A stretch of DNA of 64,000 bases from Polytrichum commune. Lineage: Eukaryota; Streptophyta; Polytrichopsida; Polytrichales; Polytrichaceae. The translations under genes and the position numbers were made by a program. The stretch spans positions 21,144,001 to 21,208,000 of the forward strand of contig OX485803.1 of NCBI GenBank assembly GCA_950295325.1, given 5' to 3'. The notes beneath the pieces were generated by a model. The model was not told the DNA's origin, did no database searches, and was given only the letters and a program-made list of their open reading frames with translations. This document shows, in pieces, positions 46,994 to 58,400 of the stretch; positions within the stretch are counted from its first letter, which is position 1; each line of letters begins with the position of its first letter.

Positions 46994-48094
46994 ACGCATT
47001 CGTACACTTTTTCAATGATTGCTTGCGATTTGTTAGGCGAATGTTGTGTTGAATAAATGACCCTAAACCATTAGTGTCACCTCATGTAACTTGGCATTCA
47101 AGTGTGTTTTCTAATACCTCTACATGAGTATGTTCAACAATGATATGAGATGCACATCTATCTTACACAATGGTCTACAAGTTGACTAAAGTGTACACCA
47201 ATGAAAAGTGTACCCTAAACCCAACTTCCACTCTATTCTTCAATAAGACATAGAAGTTAACTTAAAAAGATAAAGAAATGTAGTTGTAAAAATATAGATC
47301 AAAACATGAAACAAAGACTAAGGAAAACTAAACCGAACAACTAAACCAAAATATTAAAGATAATAAGTATAGAATATCAATACGATTTTTAGAATTACAA
47401 ATAATAAGAAGATACACTGGAAGAAGAATGGAAGAATTAAAAAATGAGAATATAGATTGGAAGAAGAATGGAATAACCCAAAAAATGCTTGTGCATAAAT
47501 TATGGACATCATCCTATGTTTTATGTTCAAATCAAACATCAAACCCCAAGAAATTCGGGGCCATATCCAAAGTGGCCACTCCCGCATGATATATATGAAC
47601 CACTTGGCATGCCGAGACTCAACCTGAAACCAATGATTTGAGGTCAAATTTATAGATTAAGGTTGAATGTAGCTAAGCATGAATCCTAAACATTGCATGC
47701 CCTCATTCAACCTGAAGCTATCAACTTGACCTCAAATCAAACAACAAACCCCTAGGCCTTTGTCCAAAGTGGCCATATATGCCGAGACCGAACATGAAAT
47801 CTAAGCCGTTGGGCATGTCGAGACCCAAATTGAAACCAATGATTTGAGGTCAAATTTATAAATTCAGGTTGAATGTAGCTAAGCATGAAGAGGGAAGCTA
47901 TCTTATGAGCGATGAGCAGTGAGCGGTGAGCGGTGAGCAGTAACACATGAGCAATGAGCAGTAACATATGAGCAATGATTCCAAATTTAGTAAAGACACA
48001 CGGGTTTAGGGTACACAACCAAAATTTTGACAAATTAATTGCATATTTTCAATTGTAAATTGCCAATATTTTAAATGAAGCACAAGTGAAAGGG
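46994..48094. other. Spacer between gene 2 and transposase
   Basis: AT-rich, no gene. 47670-47890 is clearly related to 60460-60645 after gene 3 (shared AACTTGACCTCAAATCA and CCGAGACCGAACATGAAAT). A repeat of GTGAGCGGTGAGCAGT-type units lies at about 47905-47975, the reverse-complement type of the repeat at 60373. Confidence 0.7.
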
Positions 48095-48340
48095 CCCTAT
48101 TTCCATAGATCATTTAAAACACTTTCAATTCATTGCTGATTTTTATTATAATAATCCAAACCAATACATGTCATTTATTGACATCCTTATACATGTAGTT
48201 ACAACCAACACTTGCACAACTACTCACATTCCACAACACCATCAAGCTCAAGTAGGTGCATAACCTCATTATACGTACATGTAGGTGCCATAATTGTGAG
48301 CCACTCAAACTGCTCACGGGTTGAATTAAGGCCCAGAATC
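48095..48340 (-). pseudogene. Duplicated 3' end of the MULE-like transposase
   Basis: On the minus strand this reads APTCTYNEVMHLLELDGVV then VECE and a stop, nearly the same as the end of the transposase at 48796 (APTYTYNEVMRLLELAGIV, VECE, stop), and the downstream sequence matches too (CATTGCTGATTTTTATTATA). It is a fragment left by a duplication or an older copy. Confidence 0.75.
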
Positions 48341-48394
48341 TACAAATGAAAGGAAATTAGATATTAGAAATAGTCAATATGTAGATAACTACTA

Positions 48395-48610
48395 GGTTTT
48401 GAGACATCCGCCTGTGGATGCGAGTTGTGTAAGAGACTGGTATTAGGTATGTATCAACCCGGGTTTGAATCCGGTTGGTTACATTGACTGGTGCTATCCC
48501 AAATTGAGCTAGTGATAAAGCAGGAATAATTTATAGGCAGATACCAAGAAGACGTTACTACGCGGATGTGCGTAGAATCTTCTCAATTGTTTTTTATTTT
48601 TAGAAACTTG
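48395..48610 (+). repeat. Possible SINE-like element
   Basis: Contains CCCGGGTTTGAATCCGGTTGG, close to an RNA polymerase III B box, downstream of GAGACATCCGCC..., and ends in a T-rich tail (TTGTTTTTTATTTTTAG). It lies between the duplicated transposase ends. The A box is weak and no flanking duplication was confirmed. Confidence 0.3.
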
Positions 48611-48795
48611 TTATTATTTATCCATGTCAATCAATCAAACCGCTCACGGTTGGGTCGTAGTCTAAATAGAAATGAAGTTACTGAATCATTTGAAATACTT
48701 CCAGCCCATTGCTGATTTTTATTATAAAAATCCAAACAAAAACATGTCATATTTTGACATTCAAATATATGGTACTTAATAGACCATTTGCAATA

Positions 48796-51700
48796 CTACT
48801 CACACTCTACAATACCAGCAAGTTCAAGTAGTCGCATGACCTCGTTATAGGTATATGTAGGTGCATGAATGAATTTGTCACTCTCGTAATCCACCTTGCA
48901 CAAAAATCTAAACACATAATAAAGATGTTTACAATACACCCATTTTCCTTTCTTTCCCAATGCATGAGAGGACATTTTCGTGAAATCCGGGCATGTGCAA
49001 TGCGGGATGTCGCCAATTGTGACATGGTAGGTGATATCCTGCTTGGAGACAATGTTGATTATCACTCCAAAGCCCGGATATGGAATGGCAGTGACCCCAA
49101 CCACATAGTAACCCTCCATGAGCCCGGCGCTCTCCTATTTGTTTTTGTGATCCGCTAGCGGTGCTGTTGGATTACGACGCACTGTCTTTCCAAACCTGAA
49201 TGTAGGGTGGGCGTCCGGGTTTGGTGGCATAGAAAAATGCAAGCGAGGGATGGGGAGAGTTGCGATTGTTGAAAGCCTACGACGAGGGGACAATGCCTCC
49301 CTCTGCTGTAGTTGAAATCCAGCATCTTCAAGTGCCAAAACCTCCTCTCGCGATAGATTGGTACCTATCTTCACCGGCCATGTGTTGGATACTATAGGCC
49401 AGTCCAACACATATTTCTTCTTACTGCCACTCACACAACGTTTGATGTCGTCAGGGCAAAACCAAAATTCATACTCCACATTGTTGGGAGAGCGAAATTC
49501 CTTCCTGAGCCCTTTGTATGTTGGAGCAGGTGTGCCATGTTTCCCAGTCCCGACTTTGGCATTGCACATAGTCCCTGTGATGGCCTGCAGTGCCCAACAT
49601 CGTTTGGCTGAGTTGGATGGTAATCTTGCAATGTGCCACTTGGAAGCAAGACAATCTGTCTCTAACACGGATGTAGTATGAGCCATACCATGAATTGTAG
49701 AACTCAACGATTCTTCTATGCGTTGACGAGTTGCTCGGGTGTTCGGACGAGGAATGGAATAGTTCACTTTGTCGGGTCGATGAGAGTCACAATCAGCACC
49801 CGGTGGTAGGTTGAGTTTGCGTTTGGTGGAACCAAAGAGCTCTGACCCTTCCAATGCACAATCTCTAGTGTTGACGTCTTCTGCCCCTGGATAAGACTTC
49901 ATGGCATTGGCCAACATTTTTGGATCTCCACACCTGGCAGCCGCTTTGAGTTTCAAGGATGCCGAATCAGGACCTTTACCATCAGACCCCCCTTTCAACC
50001 ATGTCCGGTAATTTGCAATTTGCATGAAGGCACGGATCATGTCGTCCACTGTAGCTTCATATAAACAAGTCATCTTGTTGCCGGACTGTTGGAGCCATTT
50101 GTTGTGTACAGTCTCTGCAAGGTTGCATGTTGGCATTTCCGCACGCTCTTCTATTGTCATATCCTATGAACAACACACAAATACAAGGATAAGACAAACA
50201 TAAGATAGATTATATATCTAGGTTTGGGTCGTTCAACCCAAAATGGCTGCCACGTTTGGGTCGAACGACCCAAACTGCCTACAAGGTTTGGATCGAACAA
50301 CCCAAACTGCCTACAAGGTTTGGGTCGAACGACCCAAACTGTTTGTTGTTTGTTATGTACAGTCTCTGCAAGGTTGCATATTGGCATTCCCGCACGCTCT
50401 TTTATTGTCATATCCTATGAACAACACAGAAAGACAAAAATAAGAAAAACATAGGATATATTACATTGAATAATGAAGTTTGATATGTACTTACAAGTAG
50501 CATATGGCCACCCCATTGTCTGTAACAAAAGTGCCAAAATCCCAACCACTCTGAAAGGCCAAAGATGCCTTCTTCGGAGGCAGCTCCAGATGACAACCAC
50601 CAAGAACGAATAACATGGTACTTGGTCTCAGCGTCGTCCATTGTTTTCGCGTCTTTGTAATCCTTGCATATTTGTTTGTGTTGAAATTGCAAGGATGGTT
50701 TGATATACTTTTGGGTCACCTTATCCAAGCTTGCGGACCAATGGAAAAGACATGTACGCTCACGTGCAACCATGGGTAGACTTGGATCACCATCCCCGTA
50801 AATCGCCCTCACCGCATTCCAATTAGCTTGAGCACTATCAGCCATAAACCCTTTGAAGTTTACGTTTGGTACATCATTATCTGCCATGACAGCATTCAAA
50901 TTTTCCCAAAAGAGAATTTGCGCTGCACCATCTTCAGATTGCATGTCACAACACGCAATAGTCAACACTTTACAGTATCGACTGTCGTACACATGGCAAG
51001 CCATGGTCGTCCAGTCCTTCAAACGTTTGACATGGTCAAACATAATCCATGAGTTCTCTATATATCCCCACCGGCTTGCATCCTCTTCACAAGCTCCACA
51101 CCACTACCTGGAAGGTCTACAGACATCTTGAAAACAAACATTTTGTCCTTTGACTGCCCTGGGAACCGACTACCATGGACGAATTTGAAAGCAGAGTGGT
51201 CTTTGAGCGCCATAATATTATCTATAGTTCCCATTCCACTACGCAAAAAACGTTTTGATCCAGATACAAAGTTACGACAATTTGAAGAGGCAAGAGTGCT
51301 GAATTTGTCCATGACGACCTCTAGGGATGAACCAACCAAGTGATGGCCTTCGACATTTGCGGGAGATTTGAGAAGGTAATCGGCCAAGAATTGTTTGCTC
51401 GCCGCCATAACTATGGCTGAATTTTTTTGCTGTGGGTGTTTTCAATACTTCATTTGCAACGCATTGGTATGCCATGTCCAATGATTCACGGCATGTGCCA
51501 TTGGCCACAGGGTGATCATGTACACCAAGATGAATGCAAACCCTGGACATTCCAACGGATGTGGAGTGAATGTATATGATTCGAGCATTACACAAAGCAA
51601 TGCACACAGGTGTGGAACGACATACCTTACACTCGACAGTGGACTTAGTAGGGGAACAACACCCACAGCAAATGGGATAGGAGTTGAACCGGCCCATTCA

Positions 51701-52632
51701 GTGTTGTTCCGGAGGCCCCCATTGCGATTCATGTAATCACAGTAGTCATTATGACATTGGAGATGACCAGCACAAGTAGAGCGCTGGAAGGACAGTCCAA
51801 AGTCATTTTGGATATTCGTGGTTTTGGTGGTGCACCAAGGGTGACCGTCGCACATCTTGTCCATGCCGTCCATTGAGCGACCATACGTACTTGGAGCTTT
51901 GAGTGCCACAGGAGGCAAGAGAAATAAAACATCACCATTAAAAGAAGATGGTAAGTACTTGACTTCACGAACATCTATACTGTCAAAATCAATGGATACA
52001 AGATCGGACCTTGATATTTTTCTTGACTTTGTCAGCTTCAAGGCATCAACCATAGTCAACCCTGTAGATGAAGGTGAAGGGTGTAGTGGAGGACGTTGAG
52101 AAGGTGAGATTTGGGGAACCACCTTCTTGTACATAAGACCGCAAGGGGATTTGGCTACATATATAGGAAGTTGGGAAGGAGTAGAATGAACACTTCTAAA
52201 TGGAAATGGCGATGTGTTTGAAAGATCAACAGATGCACAAATGTCATCTTCTGAATCTGATAGCACAAACACACTATCATCAAGGGGTTCCACCTTAACA
52301 GGTGCGATAGAGGGAATTTGAACTGTGGATGTACCGGATTCGTTTGTCAAAATGACAGTTGAAGCTTGCATCTGAGACTCAGAAAATCCTATCATCCTAA
52401 ATGAACCAGCTCCTAAGATCCACATAAAACCAACATCAGTTCTATTTTTTGGAACCAAAATCGTTTCATACACCTCTCCATCTGCAGAGTACATCTCATG
52501 TTCTAAATACATGGTTCCTATCTGGAGGTTGAATCTCAAACTAAGTAAATCCTCTGAAACACTCACATGACCATCATCTTGGAGTGGCAAGATGAAGGGA
52601 ACAAAAGATCCATGAGCTCTAATGGTAGCCAT
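48796..52632 (-). pseudogene. MULE-like transposase with SWIM zinc finger
   Basis: Minus strand, first ATG at 52632. N-terminal region without known domain, then a Cys-rich zinc-binding part (DKMCDGHPWC...C...C, about 51860-51560), then a MULE-type catalytic region: IACCDMQSED (first Asp), GFMADSAQANWNAVR (second Asp), CLFHW (C..H) and a Glu in SSGAASEEGIF. An intron (50494-50164) follows. The second exon (50163 on) carries CNLAETVHNKWLQQSGN and, near the C-terminus, the SWIM finger CTCPDF...YCKH (about 49010-48910). Such enzymes cut and paste Mutator-like DNA transposons. Breaks: a frame change near 51650-51690, an extra A in the T7/A7 run at 51422-51428, a TA slip near 51060, and TAG at 49135-49137. 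No terminal inverted repeats were identified. Confidence 0.75.
50164..50494. repeat. Transposase intron with exon duplication and dyad repeats
   Basis: The start of the second exon (GTCATATCCTATGAACAACA and the preceding 55 bp) is present twice, at 50105-50175 and 50350-50420. Between them lie four copies of the GTTTGGGTCG-NN-CGACCCAAAC dyad (about 50222, 50253, 50286 and 50318). The expansion lengthened the intron by about 245 bp. Confidence 0.8.
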
Positions 52633-53154
52633 AGAAAATCAAAAGAACATATGAACAACACATGACAAAAATATGGGGTGAATGTTGCTTTTGTATAGAG
52701 TTGTATGAGGAAATGAATGGAAATGAAAATGTGTGATACAATAATGGATGGAGATGAAAGCGTATGATACATAGCATCTAATAATACAGAAGTAGACATA
52801 ATACAATAATAGTCAGAGACTATTTACGAGCAAGATATACACAAAACGGCGTCAAATACTAAAAGGATTGGTAGAAATTTAAAATATATATGTGTGGACT
52901 GACACAGATGTAGAAAGAATTAAAATTGGTTGGAAAAATAAATTATTGATCATTATGAATAGAACAAAGTAGGTGTCAGAAAATTTTGGCGGATATAACA
53001 AAAATAAACACATAATGACAAACGCATTGAAATATCTCGTTCATTGAACGCCAATTACAACATGTGATCGTAATATACGCCGGATTTTGTGAGATAGATG
53101 CATTGGAAGAATAAATTATAGTACCTGATAGAAAACATATCATAGACACCAACC
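52633..53154. other. Intergenic region between divergent genes
   Basis: About 0.5 kb, AT-rich, between the transposase start (minus) and the first exon of gene 3 (plus). It would hold both promoters if the elements were transcribed. I see no clear TATA pair or conserved motif. Confidence 0.5.
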
Positions 53155-53436
53155 ATGGTAGACGATGTAGAGAGAACACCCGTGAGGCCGAAGAGAAGAC
53201 GTAGGAAAGCTTTGTATTTCACTTCCGAAAAAAAGAGGTTCAGACTCAGTGTGGGAAAGAATGATGCAAAAAAAGAAGGGAAAAGAAACTTGTTGAGTAC
53301 GGCAGAAGAAACTGTGAAGACACTGGATTTTGATGCGATGGAGGATGATGAAGGTGCAAAGAGCAAAGAAGATGTAGACGATCGTATATCAGAGTCCGAA
53401 TTGAAGACGGGTTCAAAGAAGACGACAAACAAAAAG
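53155..53436 (+). CDS. Probable first exon of gene 3
   Basis: 94 codons from ATG in a good context (ACCATGG) to a strong donor (AAG|GTAAGT). Basic N-terminus with RPKRRRRKALYF and EKKRFRLSV, a likely nuclear localisation signal, then acidic Ser-rich sequence. It ends in phase 0 and can be joined to the acceptor TTTTAG at 55418, giving TTNKK-DQSMDLERTT, in frame with gene 3. This makes the palindrome array intronic. The join is inferred, not proven. Confidence 0.5.
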
Positions 53437-53559
53437 GTAAGTCAGTTCAACGTTCACATAATTTGATAGTGCATAAGTTGTAAGTTAGGACGGAGAACCT
53501 TGTACGTTCACTCACATGTCATGTAGTAGCAATTTATAGAGGTTATAAATTGGAGAGGA

Positions 53560-54345
53560 GAAACCCTATACGTTAATGCACATGGTATATAACAGAAATT
53601 TAGGAAGGCTAGAAGTCAGGAGGAGAACGCACAGGGTTTATAAGAGCAACTTAAGAGACGAGAAGTTGGGAGGCGAAATCATGTGCGTTAACGCACAGGG
53701 TTTATAAGAGCAACTTAAGAGGTGAGAAGTTGGGAGGTGAAACCCAGTACGTTAATGCACAGGGTTTGTAAGAGCAACTTAGGAGGCAAAAAGTTAGAAG
53801 GCGAAACCCTGTGCGTTAACAAACAGGGTCTATAAGAGCAACTTAGGAAGGCCAAAATTGGAAGGAGAAACCCTGTGCGTTAACGCACAGGGTTTATAAG
53901 TGCAACTTAGGAAGGCCAAAGTTGGGAGGAGAAACCCTGTGCGTTAACGCATAGGGTTTGTAAGAGCAACTTAATAAGGCCAAAAGTTGGGAGGAGAAAC
54001 CCTGTGCGTTAACGCACAGGGTTTCTAAGCGCAACTTAGGAAGGCCAAAGTTGGGAGGCGAAACCCTGTGCGTTAACGCACAGGGTTTATAAGAGCAACT
54101 TAGGAAGGCCAAAGTTGGGAGGAGAAACCCTGTGCGTTAACGCACAGGGTTTATAAGAGCAACTTAGGAAGGCCAAAGTTGGGAGGAGAAACCCTGTGCG
54201 TTAACGCACAGGGTTTATAAGCGCAACTTAGGAAGGCCAAAGTTGGGAGGAAAAACCCTGTGCGTTAACGCACAGGGTTTGTAAGCGCAACTTAGGAAGG
54301 CCAAAGTTGGGAGGTAAAACCCTGTGCGTTAACGCACAGGGCCGA
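53560..54345. repeat. Array of 28-bp perfect palindromes, 64-bp period
   Basis: About twelve units of 64 bp. The core is a perfect palindrome, half-site AAACCCTGTGCGTT followed by its reverse complement, centred on GTTAAC. The spacer TATAAGAGCAACTTAGGAAG plus about 15 bp is also conserved. Units from about 53870 rightward are almost identical (CCCTGTG at 53871, 53935, 54000, 54064, 54128, 54192, 54256, 54320); those to the left are decayed. More single copies lie at about 54683, 54797 and 55181. Confidence 0.93.
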
Positions 54346-54690
54346 GACATCTGGAATTCGTAGATTTGCCAAAACTTGTAAAATCTTGAAAAAAAATGCT
54401 AATGGGATCTCAAAAAAAAAACAAAAATATGCTATATTATCTAAATCTCCGTAGCTACAAATTCTTCTTATATTTTGTTTTGGTTTGAAATGATTTTCTT
54501 TTCTCATTCTTCTATCTATTTCCTTGTTTTGGGCCACCTCGTAGATTTTGGATTTCGGGGCAAAAAAAAATTTATGCTATTTTGTATCATTTTCTAGCTC
54601 CTATAACGTATTGCATGAGTACTTGAGTAGTCATATTTGTCATTTCTTGCATTCTAACCTCGTTTTCAAATTCACGTCTCGGCCCTGTGC
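54340..54690. repeat. Segment bounded by inverted repeats GGCCGAGAC/GTCTCGGCC
   Basis: CAGGGCCGAGAC at 54337-54348 and GTCTCGGCCCTG at about 54677-54688 face each other around 330 bp of AT-rich DNA, and a full palindrome lies outside each end. This looks like a small foldback or MITE-like insertion into a palindrome, or a rearranged end of the array. Confidence 0.55.
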
Positions 54691-54763
54691 GTTAACGCAC
54701 AGGGTCTATATGCTAACGCACAGGCCTTATGTGCTAACGCACAAGGTGTATGTGGTAACGCAT

Positions 54764-54845
54764 AGTGGCTAGAAAGTTGCCAACGCAGACCCGCAGACCC
54801 TGTGCGTTAACGCACAGGGTCTGCGCTGGCAACTTTCTAGCGGCT
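54764..54845. repeat. Nested hairpin around a palindrome
   Basis: A palindrome extended to 34 bp (arms CGCAGACCCTGTGCGTT and complement) lies inside a second pair of arms, CTAGAAAGTTGCCA and TGGCAACTTTCTAG. The whole could fold into a cruciform with about 30 paired bases per arm, interrupted by one small bulge. Confidence 0.8.
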
Positions 54846-55055
54846 ATGCGGGGCCACGAAGAGCCATGCTAAATATGGCTGCAGGGACAAGTAGTATAAA
54901 TTGCCACAACCCCAAAGCATTCAGTCTTTCTTCTCTCCTCCGTCGGACCTGAGCTCATCGCTGCAAGCTCTCTCATCAACAGGTGCAGTACAAGGTTTGT
55001 TTGCACTTTCGTGGTGACTGGGTAATTGCGCATAATCAGGCGTAAATTGCGGACA

Positions 55056-55206
55056 GTTTGGGTCGAACGATCCAAATTGTGTGCCTAGTTTGGGTCGAAC
55101 GACCCAAACTGTGAGCAGGGTTTGGGTCGTTCGACCCAAACCTCGCGTCCAACTTTATTAGACCTGTAGTTGGACGCACTGACCCTGTGCGTTAACGCAC
55201 AGGGTC
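55056..55206. repeat. Three GTTTGGGTCG dyads and one palindrome upstream of gene 3 exon 2
   Basis: Dyads at about 55056 (AA centre, decayed), 55087 (AA centre) and 55119 (TT centre), then a CCCTGTGCGTT palindrome at about 55182. The two palindrome families occur together only here. Confidence 0.85.
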
Positions 55207-55418
55207 TGGCCTTGTAGTTTTAGGGTGAGCGGCCACCCTAATCGTACAATATTTAAAGGTGCAAATGACTGTGTCTAGAATAATTTTTGTCATTCTTCCC
55301 TGTGTTCGTGGTATTCTGTTGTTATTGTTGTTGCTATTGCTGTTGTTTTTGTAATGTTATTGCTAATGTGTTGCTACTTGTTTTGAAATATTTATGAAAC
55401 TTATTTCATTTGTTTTAG

Positions 55419-58400
55419 GACCAATCAATGGATTTGGAAAGAACGACTCCTATTTCTACTGATGATGATTCCACAATGCATTCAACTCAAGATCGTCCAT
55501 CTTTACAAGTTCATCATCATCAAGACATATCGTCAAATCTTCATAATAAGAAAAAGAAAAAAATAAATGAATCCCTCGATGATTTTGACTCGGATGAAGA
55601 TAATGATGGTGACAATAAAATTTATCAAGAGAAAGTGTGGGAGATTACGAACAAACGAAAGGTCAATTCCACTTCCACAATTTCTTCAATCCGTGCTAGA
55701 CCTAATGCTCGCTTGCGTGTACCCTTATGTCGCATGGTTCCTATGCCGATTGTACGTCCTGCTTTGAAGGGTGACATTACTAAATTGGAGGCTGATTTTT
55801 TCAATGGTTATCGTGATGGTGACCGTGTGTTTTATATATCGGCCACCGATTCTAAGGAAAATTTTCAATTCGTGGATGATGAGGTTCGCGCATCTTGGAG
55901 CCCAAATTGGGCTCAAGCCAATGCCCTGTTTGAATATCAATTGGATACAGATTTGTCATTGACGTCATACAAGAACAAGATGTTTTTTAAATGGAATGGA
56001 AATCACAGATTTCTTGCTTGGAAAAATTATATTGACCGCGTATATACCGAAGATTATGAACGTCATGTCTTTGTGGATTCTATCATTGTGGCGCCCGAGC
56101 CTGACGACATTCCAAATTTGTTGACTGCTATGCATGACATCAACAAGTAATATTCTTACCTATTTTTTTACACTTATTTCTAGTTTATATTTTGTTTTCC
56201 AAATATTATCATCATGAATCTAATCAATTTAATCTTTCTTTTAGGTCAACCGAAAATTCTCACGTATCCACCAATTTGGTGCATACTTTATATCGGATGC
56301 AAAGTATTGGCACCATGCCTTTGACTTCCTTCAGAAAGCAACTGGATCCAAAGAGTTATAAACGATGTGAGGAGAAGTCCGTCGAACCTTGGTATTCTTC
56401 GAGATGACCAATTTTTTTGGATTACATGTACAGTGTAAGTTCTTCTACCATTGCTAATATGTGCCTTATGTTTATTCACCTTCATTTTACATTACATCTA
56501 TATGAACTTATAAATATTGACTTTTGTTTGATTTTTCAGCAAGAACTTGCTGAGGCTAGCGATATTGCTCTCAATCAGTACAATGAAACTCATCCTCTTG
56601 AACGGACATCAGACGGAGTTTCAAAAGCAATGTCCGCAACTGTCAACAAAAAACGTGCAATGTTATCTTCTAGTTTTACGAAACAACTAGCGATTGCCGA
56701 TATCAACCTTACCTCTGCTTTCCTTGAAGAAGTTAAGCACCATTGGGGTTCATTTTCGGTGCCTGAAATGCTACAAGAGAAACTTCATCGTGTTGCTGTC
56801 AGTAATGTGGATGCAGAAGTCAAAGTTGGATGGCTCAAGCTTTGGAATGGCAATAGATTTGACAAAAATACATTGCATTTCCCGAAATCGCCCCTCTCTG
56901 ATTCTGCACTTGATGATTGGTTATCAAAGTCTACATATTGGGCACAGTTGGAAAAAAAGGCTATCGAAGAGCTTCAAAGTATTCTTTCATCTCCTCTTCA
57001 GTTGCCTTCAGATGTACCTACTCTCTCCGAGTATATCCAAACATGGAAGTTTGCGGCTTTCAATTCAATATTCTATCGTGAATTCCAAAGTGGAAAAGTT
57101 AAAAAACACAACGGTTGGGATGAGCAACCTAATATTGATCTTGCTATGAAACGTGTATTATACAGGTACAACCTAATCTTATTATTTTTTTGATTTTTTT
57201 GATTCCATTTGTCAAATTGTCATGGAATATTTGACTTACAATATTTTTGTGTGTAGGTATTTCCGATATGTTTTGATTCCACATAAATGCGCTATAGGGG
57301 AACCTCGTTTTTTCCCAAATTGGCGTAATACTGGTGCAGGAGATTCATGCATGTTCACTATTGAAATTTGTTTGGATTGGTCGCTCCCACACTATGAGGA
57401 TTATGGTTGGTATCTTGATTGTCCTAAGGATGCATGTCCGTCAAGTGAGAAGACAATCCGTCAGATAAATGATGCTAAAAATGTGGATCCTCGTGATACT
57501 GCAATTTTGCAAGCACAAATTGTGCAGCTTAAACTTAGAGAGCCAGAACCAAAAGAGACAAAACGTCGTAAGAGGAAATATGTTTCTGAAACCAAAATGC
57601 AAGATCAATCGGAAATTTTACAACATGAAGAATTGCTTGTTCTTTCCAATGATTTGGATAAGAATCCACTTGGAGGCGATAGTTCAAAGTCTGGGTGCGA
57701 TGTATTGGAATTCCATTACTCGAGCACCTATGACGCTATTCATCGTGCGCCAACGAATGTTTTGAGAAAAGAGTTATTCATACTGAAGAACTTTCTCACG
57801 CTCTCTTTTGCTCGATCTACTGCTGTCAAGAACAAGTCTGAAGGGGTTGAAGTAGGCCCTCCTGACTGGATCCAATGGCGGACATTTCTTGAAAACGTAA
57901 GTATTATTGTTTTGGTATTTTCTGTAATGTTCTTACTTTCATTTGGATTTTATTTTGTGTCTTATATTGTGATATGTTGTAGTATTTCAGTTCAAAGACA
58001 ATCGCGAATTTCATGTCATGGGAAGTCCGACTCCATTTGCCGTTGACTTGGTTTTTCTGCAATTTCCCGACGGTCTTGACTTCAACCTCTCCAATAGACC
58101 TGCTGAAATTCCTCTTTGGAATAAATATGACAAGAACTGGACGGTTGCAACAATGTCCTTGTGCAAGTCCATCTTGTCTGATGATGGCGTCCTCATAGTA
58201 TTTTCTGCTATCGATATGCAAACCAAGAAGGTTTTGAATTCAACCTTACACAACTGTCGCAACCCTTGCTAGCCCCCCTTGACAATCTTGCCAATTTTCA
58301 ATTCTAGCAAAGGTTACGAGCGCTAACCATTCGCATTCCGCCATGCAAATGGTTAGCTCCTCCTACCCCGGACCTTATAGTTCATAGGAGGGAACCAACC

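Noticed and set aside
53560-54345. CRISPR array
   Set aside because: Regular repeats, but the spacers are also conserved and the genome is eukaryotic; this is a tandem satellite of palindromes.
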